The notes under the pieces are model-generated. The model did no database searches. It was not told where the DNA came from and was given only the letters and a program-made list of their open reading frames with translations. The position numbers were made by a program, and so were the translations under genes. From contig NW_011887308.1 of the NCBI RefSeq assembly GCF_000151315.2, positions 187,649-251,648 of the forward strand: a stretch of 64,000 nt of DNA, given 5' to 3'. Shown here piece after piece: positions 23,721-33,990 of the stretch (its first letter is position 1; every line of letters starts with the position of its first letter). The stretch comes from Capsaspora owczarzaki ATCC 30864 (taxonomy: Eukaryota > Opisthokonta > Filasterea).

Positions 23721-25546
23721 CTAACGCGAGCTGATTGCATCAATCTCTTCAATCACTTGATCGATGTGGGGTCGAGCCTCGTGTGAGACAACGAGCATGA
23801 ACTTGACCAGATTTTGCAACGACGCCGAGTGACTGTTAAATCGGATGAAGATAGCAAGGAAAGAAGCAAGGAAAGAAGCAAGGAAAGATTTGATGTGAGA
23901 AGAACAACCAAAAAAAGGTAAACCGAATCACCAACTTTTCAACCGCATGCTTACTTGAACTGCGGCAAAAAGTTCACACGGCCAGAAATGACAGCCAAAG
24001 CAATACTGCCGCCTTGTTCGTTTGCCGCAGACTCGAACGGAGATTGCAGGTACATTAGCGAATACAGAATGCAGCCCAACGCCTGCAGGACGATGATGAT
24101 ACATTTTGTGAGTGAGCAAGCCAACTTTGGAGAGAAAGAAAAAAACAAGCAAACGAACATGATGACAAGAACGACCACGACCAACTCACCCAAATATCCA
24201 CACGCTCGTCAATGGTCGTGTCACTGGGAACATCAAACAACTCGGGCGCACGGTACGGCATTGTGCACTTTTCAGCAGCAAGATCTTGCAGCTGGAGCGC
24301 TTCGAGACGCGAGGTGATTTTGACGCGCGCGGGTGCCATAGAGCCAAAGTCCATCAGGATTGGGGTCAGACGATCGAGCGGTGTGTCAGCCATCCCGGCG
24401 GGCACGGAGGCGGAGGCGCTGCGAGCGAACGGAGCGCCCGATTCCGCGTGGTCTGCGAGCAGCACGTTACCAGGCTTCAGGTCACGATGCGCGTACGGCA
24501 TGCGGTTGTTTCGCATCGGCGGTGTGTATTGATGCAGCGCCTTGACGCCGAGGCAAATCCCACGGAAGACGGAGAGGATTTCGCGCTCGGAGAACTGCGA
24601 GCCGTGCGCCTTGACGGCTTCGATGCGATCTTGCAGCGTGCCGCGCTGTCAACAAGCATGCAAGCAACACAGGCAAAGGAGCGGTTGTTGTTTTGTTTCG
24701 AGGATATGGGATTGCCCCAAAAACGACCCCAGAGTGAGAATTTCAGAAATTGCGCAAACACAAAACAAAACAAAACAACGTTACGCTTGACGTTTCGAGA
24801 ATCACCACGTACCGGATAGTACGGCAGCATGACGTATAGGTCCTTGACGTGAGAGTTTGGGTTTGTTCGCGACGGCAGAATGGCCGAGTCGACGACGCGC
24901 ATCAGGTTTTCGTGGTCAAACATGCGATAGAGCTCGACTTCGCGCATGGAATCGCGCTGTTGCTCGTCGTCGTGGCAGGTCATTCGCTTGAGTGCATACA
25001 ACCGCGATGTCAAGTTGTCCTCTGCCAAGTACACGACGCTAAAGCCTCTGTTCACGCATACGGGGAGTAAGTCAATGGAAATCAATACAAAAAGTGAGTT
25101 TCAACCCAAACAACCTCCAAAACCAACACCTCCTCCCCTCCAGACCCCAGCTCATAGTTTAGCAATATCGCTCGTTGTGAGTCTTCAGAAGGTGCTTTGC
25201 CTCGGCCGCCGAGTGGAGCTCCAACCCGGCGTCGACTCGGTTGCCATTTGGCCCTTTTGTTTGGGTTCTCCAGCCGCTCTCAGTTGTGCCCCCGCAGCCC
25301 CACCTCGACCGCTCGGATGCGGCTAATGTGTCCCATGGGTTGACTTTGTTGCTGGATTGGCACCGGGTCGGCGCAGAGGTGTGACTTTTTGCAGCTTCTG
25401 TGCATTGAGCTTTGCATTGGGAAGTGAGCTCAGCTCGCTGTGGTTGTTGTTTACCCTTCGCCGAGAACTTGTTTGATGGTCAAGGTGTGCTTGTTGATGA
25501 CAACCGTTTCGCCACTGCCGAGGCAAAGCGACAGGACAGCGCCCAT
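23721..25546 (-). CDS. STK16: STK16/MPSK1-like serine/threonine kinase
   Basis: NAK-family kinase, Golgi- and membrane-associated in animals. Exons 25455-25546, 24813-25047, 24190-24645, 23955-24082 and 23721-23832 give 340 residues; human has 305. The N-terminus is MGAVLSLCLGSG: Gly2 and the cysteine fit the N-myristoylation and palmitoylation known for this family. Kinase motifs: VLGEGGFSVVYLAE (Gly loop), YALKRM (ATP lysine), YAHRDLKPGN, ILMDFGSM (human has DLG here) and YRAPELFD. The family hallmark FYALKR...C-H-D-E-Q-Q is present as YALKRMTCHDDEQQRD. About 25 extra residues lie between HRDLKPGN and DFG. All catalytic residues are intact, so activity is expected. The start is shared with a divergent promoter region toward the glycosylase gene. 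Confidence 0.93.
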
Positions 25547-25882
25547 GACGAGTTGTTGTGGCTGCTTGAAACTGAGCAAACTGCTGAGAATGACTGAGCT
25601 GAGCTGAGAGTTTAGCTCAGAAGCCAAGAATGTATGGTATTGCATGGCGTGCTGTATCGAGAATTGACACACAGTGGAGCAATTGACAAGCACCACGAAG
25701 AAGGCTCGAAGGCTCGAATCGAGCTTTTGAATCACAGCCAGCTCTGTCTGTTTGTCGGTGAATGCAATGCTCAAGGGTGAACAGCAAAAATCCCATGTAC
25801 AGTATGATACTGTACAGTATGACAGATTCAAGTTTTTGTTGGCGTAGTCTACTTTTTGTTGATCTGACCCAGATTCTGAGCG
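25547..25882. promoter_or_regulatory. Divergent promoter region, STK16-like kinase and DNA glycosylase
   Basis: 336 bases separate two start codons on opposite strands. Around 25793-25821 is a short inverted-looking repeat built on TACAGTATGA / ATACTGTACAGTATGA. Its meaning is unknown. Confidence 0.45.
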
Positions 25883-27486
25883 ATGAGTTTGACGCGCAGT
25901 CGCCAATCGTTGCCGCGCGCAACCTCAAGCAAGTCCACCAAGAATTCCATCTCAGTCTCAACTGTTACTATTACTACTTCCATTGCTGCGCCTCGTGCGG
26001 CAGGTACAAGGAGACGCCCGAACAAGCTCACCGAGACCGATCAATCCGAGCAATTGGGACATTTCGCACCAGTAACCCGGTTTTCCATCCCAGTCCCGAA
26101 CGACCGCTCGTTCAAGCTGTACAGCGCAATCGACTCGTGTGGATTTTCACGCATTCACCCGAACAAGTGGGTTGCGATGGCCAAGCACGCTGAAAGTCGC
26201 TCGGATTCGGGCGACTTGCCGGTCATGACACGCAAGAAGATTCGCCTCGACCGCGATGCAGATGAGCCGGAACTCGATGCGCGAGACTCACGCATGCCCG
26301 ATGGCATTGACGGATACTTTCAGCGCACCTTCCACCGCGGCGACGGCGTGGCGGTGGTCGTGCGCATGTGGCAGCAATTGGGCACTGATGACGCTGGTGA
26401 TCCGCTTCCAAGGGTCGAGTGCCTCTGCCATCCGCCCCTGCATAGTGCATCGGATGTTGACGTGATTGTCGGGCAGATTGCGCGAATGCTGCGCCTCGAT
26501 CTCGACACGCGCCCGTTTCACAATCTCTTCCCGGCAGCGTTTCATTTGGGATTTGGCCGAGTGTTTCGGTCGCCCACGCTATTTGAGGATTTCGTCAAGA
26601 CCATCACTTCGACCAACGTGGTTTGGGGTGGCACGCGCAAGATGAACGAGCGGCTGTGCGAAACGGCAGGCCAGCGCATTGAACTCCCGGCAAGTTGGAA
26701 TTGGGGTGTTTTGACAACAACCGACTCGCCACTCGGTCCCGACAGTGTCATGGTTCAGGCTGATTCAGCGGCGGCAGCAGCAGCAGCAGCATCAGCAGCA
26801 GCAACAACAACAACAACAACAACAGGAGCAGCAACCACACCTGCACAATCCGACCGCAAGTCGGCCAAACGCAACGCAAAAGCGGCAAACCTCGCCGCGT
26901 CGATAGAGTACGACCCCGCAACACCCGAAGTGGTGTACTCCTTTCCCACGCCATTGGAAGTGCTCAACCTCGGTCTGGAAGGACTCAAGGAGCAGTGTAG
27001 GGTGGGCTACCGTGCCGAAAGCATTCTACAGCTGGCGGAAGCGATTGTAAACAATCCAAGCACTCTTTCGTCCATCGAGAAGCTCGTAAACTCAAATGCC
27101 GACATTGATCTGATTAAGAAACGCGTTCAGCAGTTTCGGGGCATTGGACCGTACGCATGCGCCACCATCATGACTTGTCTTGGGGTTTTTACGCACTTGC
27201 CGGTCGATACCGTTTTCGTCAAGCACTTTCGGGACTTTCATGGGTGTCGGGACAAGGATGCCAAGCTCGTTGAAGTTGCCGGCAAGCGACACTACGATTC
27301 CTTCCACCCGTTTCAGGTATGAAATCTTTTGTTGAAGTTTTTTCGTTGTTTTCGCCGCTCACTTGGTACTGCCCGTCTCTCTCTCTCTCTCTCTAGTATC
27401 TGGTGTACTGGTGCGAGGTATGGACAAGCCATCGCAAGTCAATGACGTACGAGCAAATGGTGGCATTGTCGCAGCGAGGCGTGTGA
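25883..27486 (+). CDS. HhH-GPD DNA glycosylase (monofunctional type)
   Basis: Base-excision-repair glycosylase of the endonuclease III/OGG1/AlkA superfamily. Exons 25883-27316 and 27397-27486 give 507 residues. The conserved part is in the second half. It has LFEDFVKTITSTNVVW and FPTPLEVLNLGLEGLKEQCRVGYRA, and a helix-hairpin-helix with the glycine-rich turn FRGIGPYACATI at about 415-427. The catalytic aspartate lies in HLPVDTVFVKHFRDFH, D442. The lysine that makes OGG1/EndoIII bifunctional lies inside the hairpin turn in those enzymes. Here that site reads GIGPYA with no lysine, so a monofunctional glycosylase without AP-lyase activity is inferred. The substrate cannot be told. The N-terminal 90 residues are Ser/Thr/Arg-rich and could include a targeting signal. 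An Ala/Thr run (about 294-318) is a low-complexity insertion in the domain. Confidence 0.86.
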
Positions 27487-27686
27487 TCAAGTGTTGAAGA
27501 CGAACTGGTGTTTCAAAGAAGTGTTGTGTTGTCCATCAGCTGCTTTTTGACATCAACAAACAACAATACAATCCAGAATTTGAGATGATTCAAAAGACAA
27601 AAGTGGCGTGTATGAATTGACAAAAAGGCAACATGCGAGGGGCCCTGTGAGTCAACCAAAACAAAAAACCAAAGAGTTGCGCTTTT

Positions 27687-28825
27687 TTAGTGGCCACCCT
27701 TCTGGGCAAGGAGATAAGTGACAGCGTCCTTGGGGCCAAGGATCTTCTCGGCATCAGCGTCGGGAATGTCAACGCCAAACTCGTCCTCGAATGCCATGAC
27801 AATGTCGACGGCGTCGAGGCTGTCCAAGCCGAGCGAGGCAAAGGTGGAGCTAATGGTGACCTGCCGAGCGTGAGCCAAAGAAGGAGGGCAACAACAACAT
27901 CCAGTTGCAATGTACAAAGTCAGTGATGAATGGCGCACGCATGATTGATGCATGATTGATGCATGAACTGTCCGTTCGAAGCAAACGAGGCCACACACAG
28001 TGCGAGAGAACAGCACATTGATACGCTGTGTTCCTCAGATACAAGAAGGTCGTCCAGCATCCCAACCAGATCCCTTTCTGCTTTGTCGTTGCCATTGTCA
28101 TTGTTCCATGGCAAGGCAAATCCAAGAGGTCAAAGTCCCCCCGTTCTAAAGGGTCACAAAGAGCGTCTTGGCTTTTTTTTTTTTTTTTGCTTTTTTTTTT
28201 TTTTTTTTGTATGGGAAGACCATTGCGATAACTTTTTTTTTTTTTTTTTTTTTGTTGGTCGCTCCCATCATCGCTGCTGTTGCTGATGTTGTGCCGCAGT
28301 CACGTTTCGCTCTTCATCACCACCACCGTCACAAGTCGCATGTTCAACTCATCCTCAACGTTGCGTCGACAACGGACTCGATAAGCGAACGAAAGAAGAA
28401 AAAAAAAAAGCGAGAGATCGCCGACTCCAGTGCACGCAGCACAGGAAGGGCGGAAAGAGATCGCCACGAAGGGGCCTCGGTCTGTGGCTGCACCTGCCAG
28501 TGTTTGTGCTGTTGTGTGGTGGTGAGCGTGGTGGTTTGGTGATGGTGAGCTGGAGCTTGACCTTGGAGGCGTCGACCTTGTCAAAGTTCTTGAGGACGTC
28601 GAGGACGCGCTTCTCGACCTCGTCCTGTGTGAGCGCATGGCCGCCAGCGCTGTACATTCGCATTGCGACGGTGGCAACGCTCTTCTGAACAGTGACTGGG
28701 GAGCTGGCAGCGATCGTCAGCCGTGGTCGCAGCGCAGCAGCAGCGGCAGCGGACGACGTGAATCCCCGCGAGGACGAGGCAACAGCAGCGCGGACGGCCA
28801 ACGGAGCGAAACGGCGAGCAAACAT
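27687..28825 (-). CDS. NDUFAB1: Mitochondrial acyl carrier protein
   Basis: Carries acyl chains on phosphopantetheine in mitochondrial fatty-acid synthesis; in eukaryotes it is also a subunit of complex I. Exons 28562-28825 and 27687-27860 give 145 residues. The first 60 are Arg/Ala/Ser-rich without acidic residues ([20 protein letters not shown]), a good mitochondrial presequence. The mature part has [19 protein letters not shown], the attachment motif LGLDSLD with Ser102, and [19 protein letters not shown]. The single intron (701 bp, phase 0) is unusually long for this window and holds two T-tracts. The start codon chosen is the ATG at 28825; the codon before it is GTG. Confidence 0.95.
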
Positions 28826-29979
28826 CACTTTGTTGTAAAGGAAACAAAAAAAAAAAAAAAAAAGGACTGGGTATCAAAAGATGGAGAAAATTAGTTAGAA
28901 GACAGTAACGGCTTTGGTCGGTGGGTGTTTTCAAGCACCCTGCGGCACTTTTGAACCTCCAGTTGTACAAAACGGACTTGAATGATTCGTTTTGTGTATT
29001 TGTGTTGGGACCCGAGTCGCGTTCGTCCGCCCAACGAAGGGAACCGGTGGTTGTTCGTGAGGATTTTGCGTTTTCGCGCGGATTTGGACGCTTTTCGGAC
29101 GGTTGCGATTGCGCGTTCGGTATCAATCAAGCGACATTGTCTGGTCATTAGTTTAATGATTCGATCCTTGGGACCGCGGAGTCTCACAGCTTGGGAGAAG
29201 GGCGAAAGAGATTTGGCGAAAATCGAGCCCTTCGAAGCGAGCTTTTGTGCAAAAGGAAACAAACCATAGTCAGACGACCAAAAGTTTAGATTGATCACGC
29301 GTGGAACACAAAACACTGAATTTTCACCAATGAACGCATGTAAATGTTAGACAAAGCACATGCGAGTATACATGAGAGGTGACAGCTGTGTCTTGATGGG
29401 CGATTGTCACTTCGCCAGCTCCGACAAATTCGCTCAAATTTACATCTGCTTGGTGTCGTTTCCAATACACGCACGGACATTTATTCACTATTAATTTGAC
29501 TTGAAACTATATTTTGCATCAATTTGTAGTGGGTTGATTGGTACGGACAAGCAGAACAAAGGAAATCCCGCCATCAATCACGGTCAAGCGAGTCGCCAAA
29601 GTTTCAGATCCTCTTGGTCGTTCAAGGCCTGATGCCGGAAGTACGACCATTCCTCCCTTCCTGTATCTGACGAACGAAGACTACTAAATACCGCGCGTGT
29701 TTGAAACAAGGCTCGTGCATCGCTAGACTTTGGGTGGACTCCGTCTCGACCGCTTGTTCAAGACAACTGTCATGGGTATTTGGAGTGCGTTCACTCGTCG
29801 CTTTGTCTCAGTGAAGTCTCTTGTTTCCCTATCATTACTCTCATCATCAACCCATTACTCGTATTTTTGTCGAACGATCTCTGATCATAACAAGAATTCG
29901 CGAAGAGCCGAACAAACCTCCCAAAAAAAGAAGCGCTTTCAGTCGTGGTTTGTTTTTGATCCCAGCTACGGTATTACAA
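28826..29979. other. Intergenic region between the acyl carrier protein and LRR-kinase genes
   Basis: About 1.15 kb between two divergent starts. It contains an A-run at 28845-28863. There is no supported gene, RNA or repeat. The start of the LRR-kinase gene could lie further upstream here if there is an unseen 5' exon. Confidence 0.5.
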
Positions 29980-32900
29980 ATGCTGTCGTATCAGAGGATG
30001 AATTCGAAACAGCGCGAGGTGTATGACATAGTCAAGAATGCCAGTCAATGGTTCAGGTAAGAAAAAGCCGGCAATATGGGAACAGTGTGAATTGTGCTCA
30101 CGAAATGGAGACAGCCTGCATGAGAGGCAGTATGGCGATGCTGAAGCACAGGCGATTGCAGAAGCGCTGAAAGTGAACAGGCGGCTGACTGAGCTCAAGT
30201 AAGGCGTCTCATTTTTATTGATGATATGAGTGGTGGTTTCAACAGATGGCATCGAGAGCTCACTGATGGAGGAGGGGATGGACAGTCTGGGCTGGAATCA
30301 GATTGGCGATGCTGGAGCGAAGGCGATTGCTGAGGCACTCAAAGTGAACAGGACGGTGACCGTACTCGGGTAAAGCATCTCAGCTGGACCATGTATATAT
30401 GTGGCTGATTTCTGCCGAAGAGATTCAGAGTGGCTCACAGATGGATGGGACGAGCAGTTTGAATGAGAACCAGATTGGCGATGCTGGTGCCGAGGTGATT
30501 GCTGAGACACTCAAGGTGAACGACAGACTGAGTGTGCTCAGGTGAGTTGAACTTTGCTGCAGAGTTTCAAACGTTGCGTCTTCTCGGTCAAACTTGAGAA
30601 CTATATCACTGCAAACTCCAGTCTTGATAACAACTTCATTGCCGAACATGGCATCAATCGCTTGAAACAAGTTGGCAACACGGCATGCAACCCTGCGTAA
30701 GTTGAAATATCACTTCTTCAGTCACAATCAGTTGGAATGCAGCACTCATGTGTGTTGAATTCTCAAACAGGCTGGAACGTCAACACCCGCCTCCACCTGC
30801 TCAACTGCAGTCTCACGCTGCTCACGCGAAGTTCCAGGCCAACGTTTCAACTGAAAGTCCGCAAGTAGCACGTTCTACAGAGAACGTGACTCAGAGACAG
30901 CACCAGTGGTATGACAAAGTCAAGAATGCGAGTGAGCGGCTCAAGTAAGGAATCCCCCCCCCCGCCTTAAACACAACCGAGTTTATTGGAAAACGTGTAA
31001 CATCTCGTGTGTTGACGGAATGGCGCACAGTCTATGTACGAAACAGATTGACGATGCTGGAGCGCAGACGATTGCTGAGACACTCCAACTGAACACGACC
31101 GTGAGGAAGCTCGAGTACGTCATGTTACGTTGACTGATGCACATGAGGAACCACAACAAAGGCCATGACGAGTACTCACTGATGGAAGGATGGACAGTTT
31201 GAGTAACAATCAGATTGCCGATGCTGGAGCGCAGGCGATTTCCGAAGCACTCAAAGTGAACACAACGATGAACCACATTGAGTAAGTGTGGGTCGTGATT
31301 GCAGTGGAGGGCATCCTTGAGTGCTCACTGACGGAGTGGACGCACAGTCTGGGCGGGAATTTAATTGGCGAAGCTGGAGCACAGGCGATTGCTGGGGCAC
31401 TCAAAGTGAATACGACACCGACCTTTCTCTTGTAAGTCATCTCCCCTTGACGGATGCATGTGAGTGCCGGATTTAGCGGAGAGCATCCAAAGTGCTCACC
31501 GATGAAAGAAATGACCAGCTTGAGTGTCAATCAGATCGGCGATACCGGAGCGCAGGCGATTGCCGCATCGCTCAAAGTGAACAAGATGCTGACTACACTC
31601 AAGTACGTGTTCTCACTTTGATTGATTTATGAGTGAGTGATCCTGCAGAGGTCATTCAGAGTGCTCACGGATGGAAGGGACGGACAGCTTGCGTGCCACT
31701 CAGATCGGCGATACAGGTGCGCAGGCCATCGGTGAGGGACTGAAAGTGAACAAGACACTGACCTCACTCGAGTACGTCATGTCTCTTTGACTGATGTATG
31801 TGAGTGGGTGATCTCAGCAGAGTGTATTCAGAGTGCTCACTGGTGAAGGGGATATACAGTCTGAGTTTTAATCGCGTTGGGGATGCTGCTGTGCGGGCAA
31901 TTGCAGAGGCGCTCAAAGTAAACACGGTCGTGACAGAACTCTAGTAAGACAACACCATCTTATCGATATGACCTCCAGAGAGCATTCATAGCGCTCACTG
32001 ATGGAGGGGACGGACAGCCTGTACTATAATCAGATTGGCGATGCTGGAGCGCAGGCAATTGCTGAGGCACTCAAAGTCAACAAGACGGTGATGTTTCTCA
32101 AGTGAGTTAAACAGCGCTGAAGAGTGCAAATGTTTGTGTTTTTCTCCTCTAACTTGAGAACGATATCACTGCAACGTCAAGACTTGATCGGAACGTCATT
32201 TCCGAAACTGGCAGCAATGCTTTGCAACAAGTTGGCAACAAGACATGCAACCTTTCGTAATTTTGACATGCTGGTTCCGCAATCACAGTTGGATGGAGCG
32301 CTGCACTGACCTGCATTGGACTGTCATACAGCATTTTGAATCAAAGTACGCCTTCACCTGCTCAACTACAGGAGATGGCTTCTCGCGCCGCTCAAGTCCG
32401 TCCAAGCGTTCCAACAACGACAGATCCGCAAGTTGCCCGTTCTGCAGCCGCAGGCGTGCCACACGCTGCTCCAAGTTCCAGCCACGCTCCATCTTCTCCG
32501 ACGCCTCCTGCCCCTGCCTCCAAACCCCGTGGCAGCGCGAACGCGGGTCCCGCGATACCAACTGACTCCACCGAAGAGATCCGTCAACTGCAAGCTCGCA
32601 TTGCCCAGCTCGAACTCGAGCGCCAAGCACCACCAATAACCTCTGCTGCACCCATCCTCTCCACCATTCCGCGAGTGTCGTTGCAAGTCCTATCGGAAGC
32701 AACGGCGCAGTTTTCAGAGTCCAAGCGCATCGGTGGTGGTGGATTTGGTAGCGTCTACTCTGGTGTGTGGAGCGGTCAGCGAGTTGCTGTCAAACGGTTG
32801 GCAGCGGATTCAACTCAAGGTGTCGCGCAGTTTGAGGCTGAGCTCGAAGCCCTCTCGCGTTTCCGTCACCCAAATATCGTCACCATCATGTGCTATGCCC

Positions 32901-33751
32901 AGGAAGGCAACGAGCGTTGCTTGGTCTTCGAGCTGATGCCAAACGGTTCTGTTCGCGATCGTCTCGATCGCAAGGGTGGCACGCCTGCATTGAGTTGGCA
33001 GCAACGCCAAACCATTGCCACAAGTATTGCAAATGCTATGCACTTTGTGCAAACTGCCATTCCGCGCCAGCCGCTGTTCCACTTGGATCTCAAAACGGAC
33101 AATGTACTTTTGGCCGCTGACTTTCATGCCAAGGTCGCCGACTTTGGTCTGACGCGCTCTATGCCAGCTCAAGTGGATGCTCACAGCTACATTCGTACGC
33201 AAACTGTTCAAGGCACACTGCAGTACATTTGCCCACAGTACCACCAGGAAGGCAAGGTCTCCATCAAAACGGATGTGTACTCTTACGGCATGATTCTACT
33301 TGAGCTCGTTACTGGACAGCAGCCCAGCCTCGACCTGATGGGTACTGTTCGACGCGAGCTGAAAAAGAGCCGTAAAATTGACGGGGTGCTTGACAAAGCA
33401 ATTGACTGGAGCCCGCAAGACAAGGACGCGGCTCAAGCCATGGCGGCGGATCTTGCGCCTGATTGTCTCGAACCCACGCGAGTTGATCGACCGTCGTTTG
33501 GCGAGATCCTGAGACGATTGTCGGGGGAAGAAGCTGGAGAAAACGAGGAAGAGGCTGTTGCAGGCAGCGATCGAGAGTGCTTGGTCTGCTTCAACGCCCC
33601 GACCAATGCCAAATTGATGCCGTGCTGCCACGCATGTGTCTGCGTTGCATGTGCTCAATGGATGATTCAGCGTCAAGACAAGTGCATGATTTGCAGAGTC
33701 CTTCCGACCTCCTTTGAAACGGGCACATACAACCAGACTTTTGTTCAGTGA
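29980..33751 (+). CDS. LRR, TKL-type kinase and RING finger protein
   Basis: 886 residues, 15 exons: 29980-30056, 30115-30198, 30286-30369, 30458-30541, 30622-30696, 30771-30944, 31031-31114, 31198-31281, 31348-31431, 31519-31602, 31688-31771, 31860-31943, 32018-32101, 32182-32256, 32332-33751; every intron is phase 2. Order: helical cap (MLSYQRMNSKQREVYDIVKN), three LRRs, 25-residue C-cap, Pro/Gln/Ser linker with a second cap-like helix (HQWYDKVKNASERLK), seven LRRs, second C-cap, linker, kinase (about 541-800), RING (about 830-870). Kinase motifs: RIGGGGFGSVYSG, VAVKRL (K near 566), FHLDLKTDN (near 663), VADFGL. The HRD arginine is Leu, so it is a non-RD kinase, but the catalytic Asp, Lys and DFG are kept. 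The RING has C-x2-C, CCH, C-x2-C and C-x2-C (CLVCFNAP...CMICR). No signal peptide or membrane span is seen. A sensor role is inference. Confidence 0.88.
30115..32256 (+). repeat. Array of LRR exon-intron units, with the whole module duplicated
   Basis: Ten 84-bp LRR exons recur every 150-172 bp in two blocks (30115-30541 and 31031-32101). Each block is closed by a 75-bp cap exon (30622-30696 and 32182-32256). The introns share a segment close to AGTGCTCACTGATGGA before the acceptor GGACAG. The same segment occurs in the introns of the LRR gene at 11715-13751. Confidence 0.85.
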
Positions 33752-33990
33752 GCCTTTGTGTTGTTTCTTGTTGATGATGATGTTGCTGCAGTATGGGAAA
33801 TGGAATAGAAATTTCCCAACCGTTCAGACTTGACCCGGAATCTCAGTCTTTCTTTTCGTATTCTGAATAATACTTGAAATTTACAAACCAAGTATTCCAA
33901 CATAAGTATTCCAACAAACAACAATAACAACGCCCACTGATTTTTTCCAGACACATCTCTGAGAACTCGCGCTGCTGAGACTCGACGAAA

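Noticed and set aside
28891-29316. Minus-strand open frame of 141 residues upstream of the acyl carrier protein gene
   Set aside because: No recognisable motif, no splice partner and a composition unlike the real exons nearby.
31941-31943. Apparent TAG stop at the end of an LRR exon (CTC TAG)
   Set aside because: The exon ends in CTC TA before a GTAAGA donor. With the next exon the codon becomes TAC (Tyr), so there is no stop.
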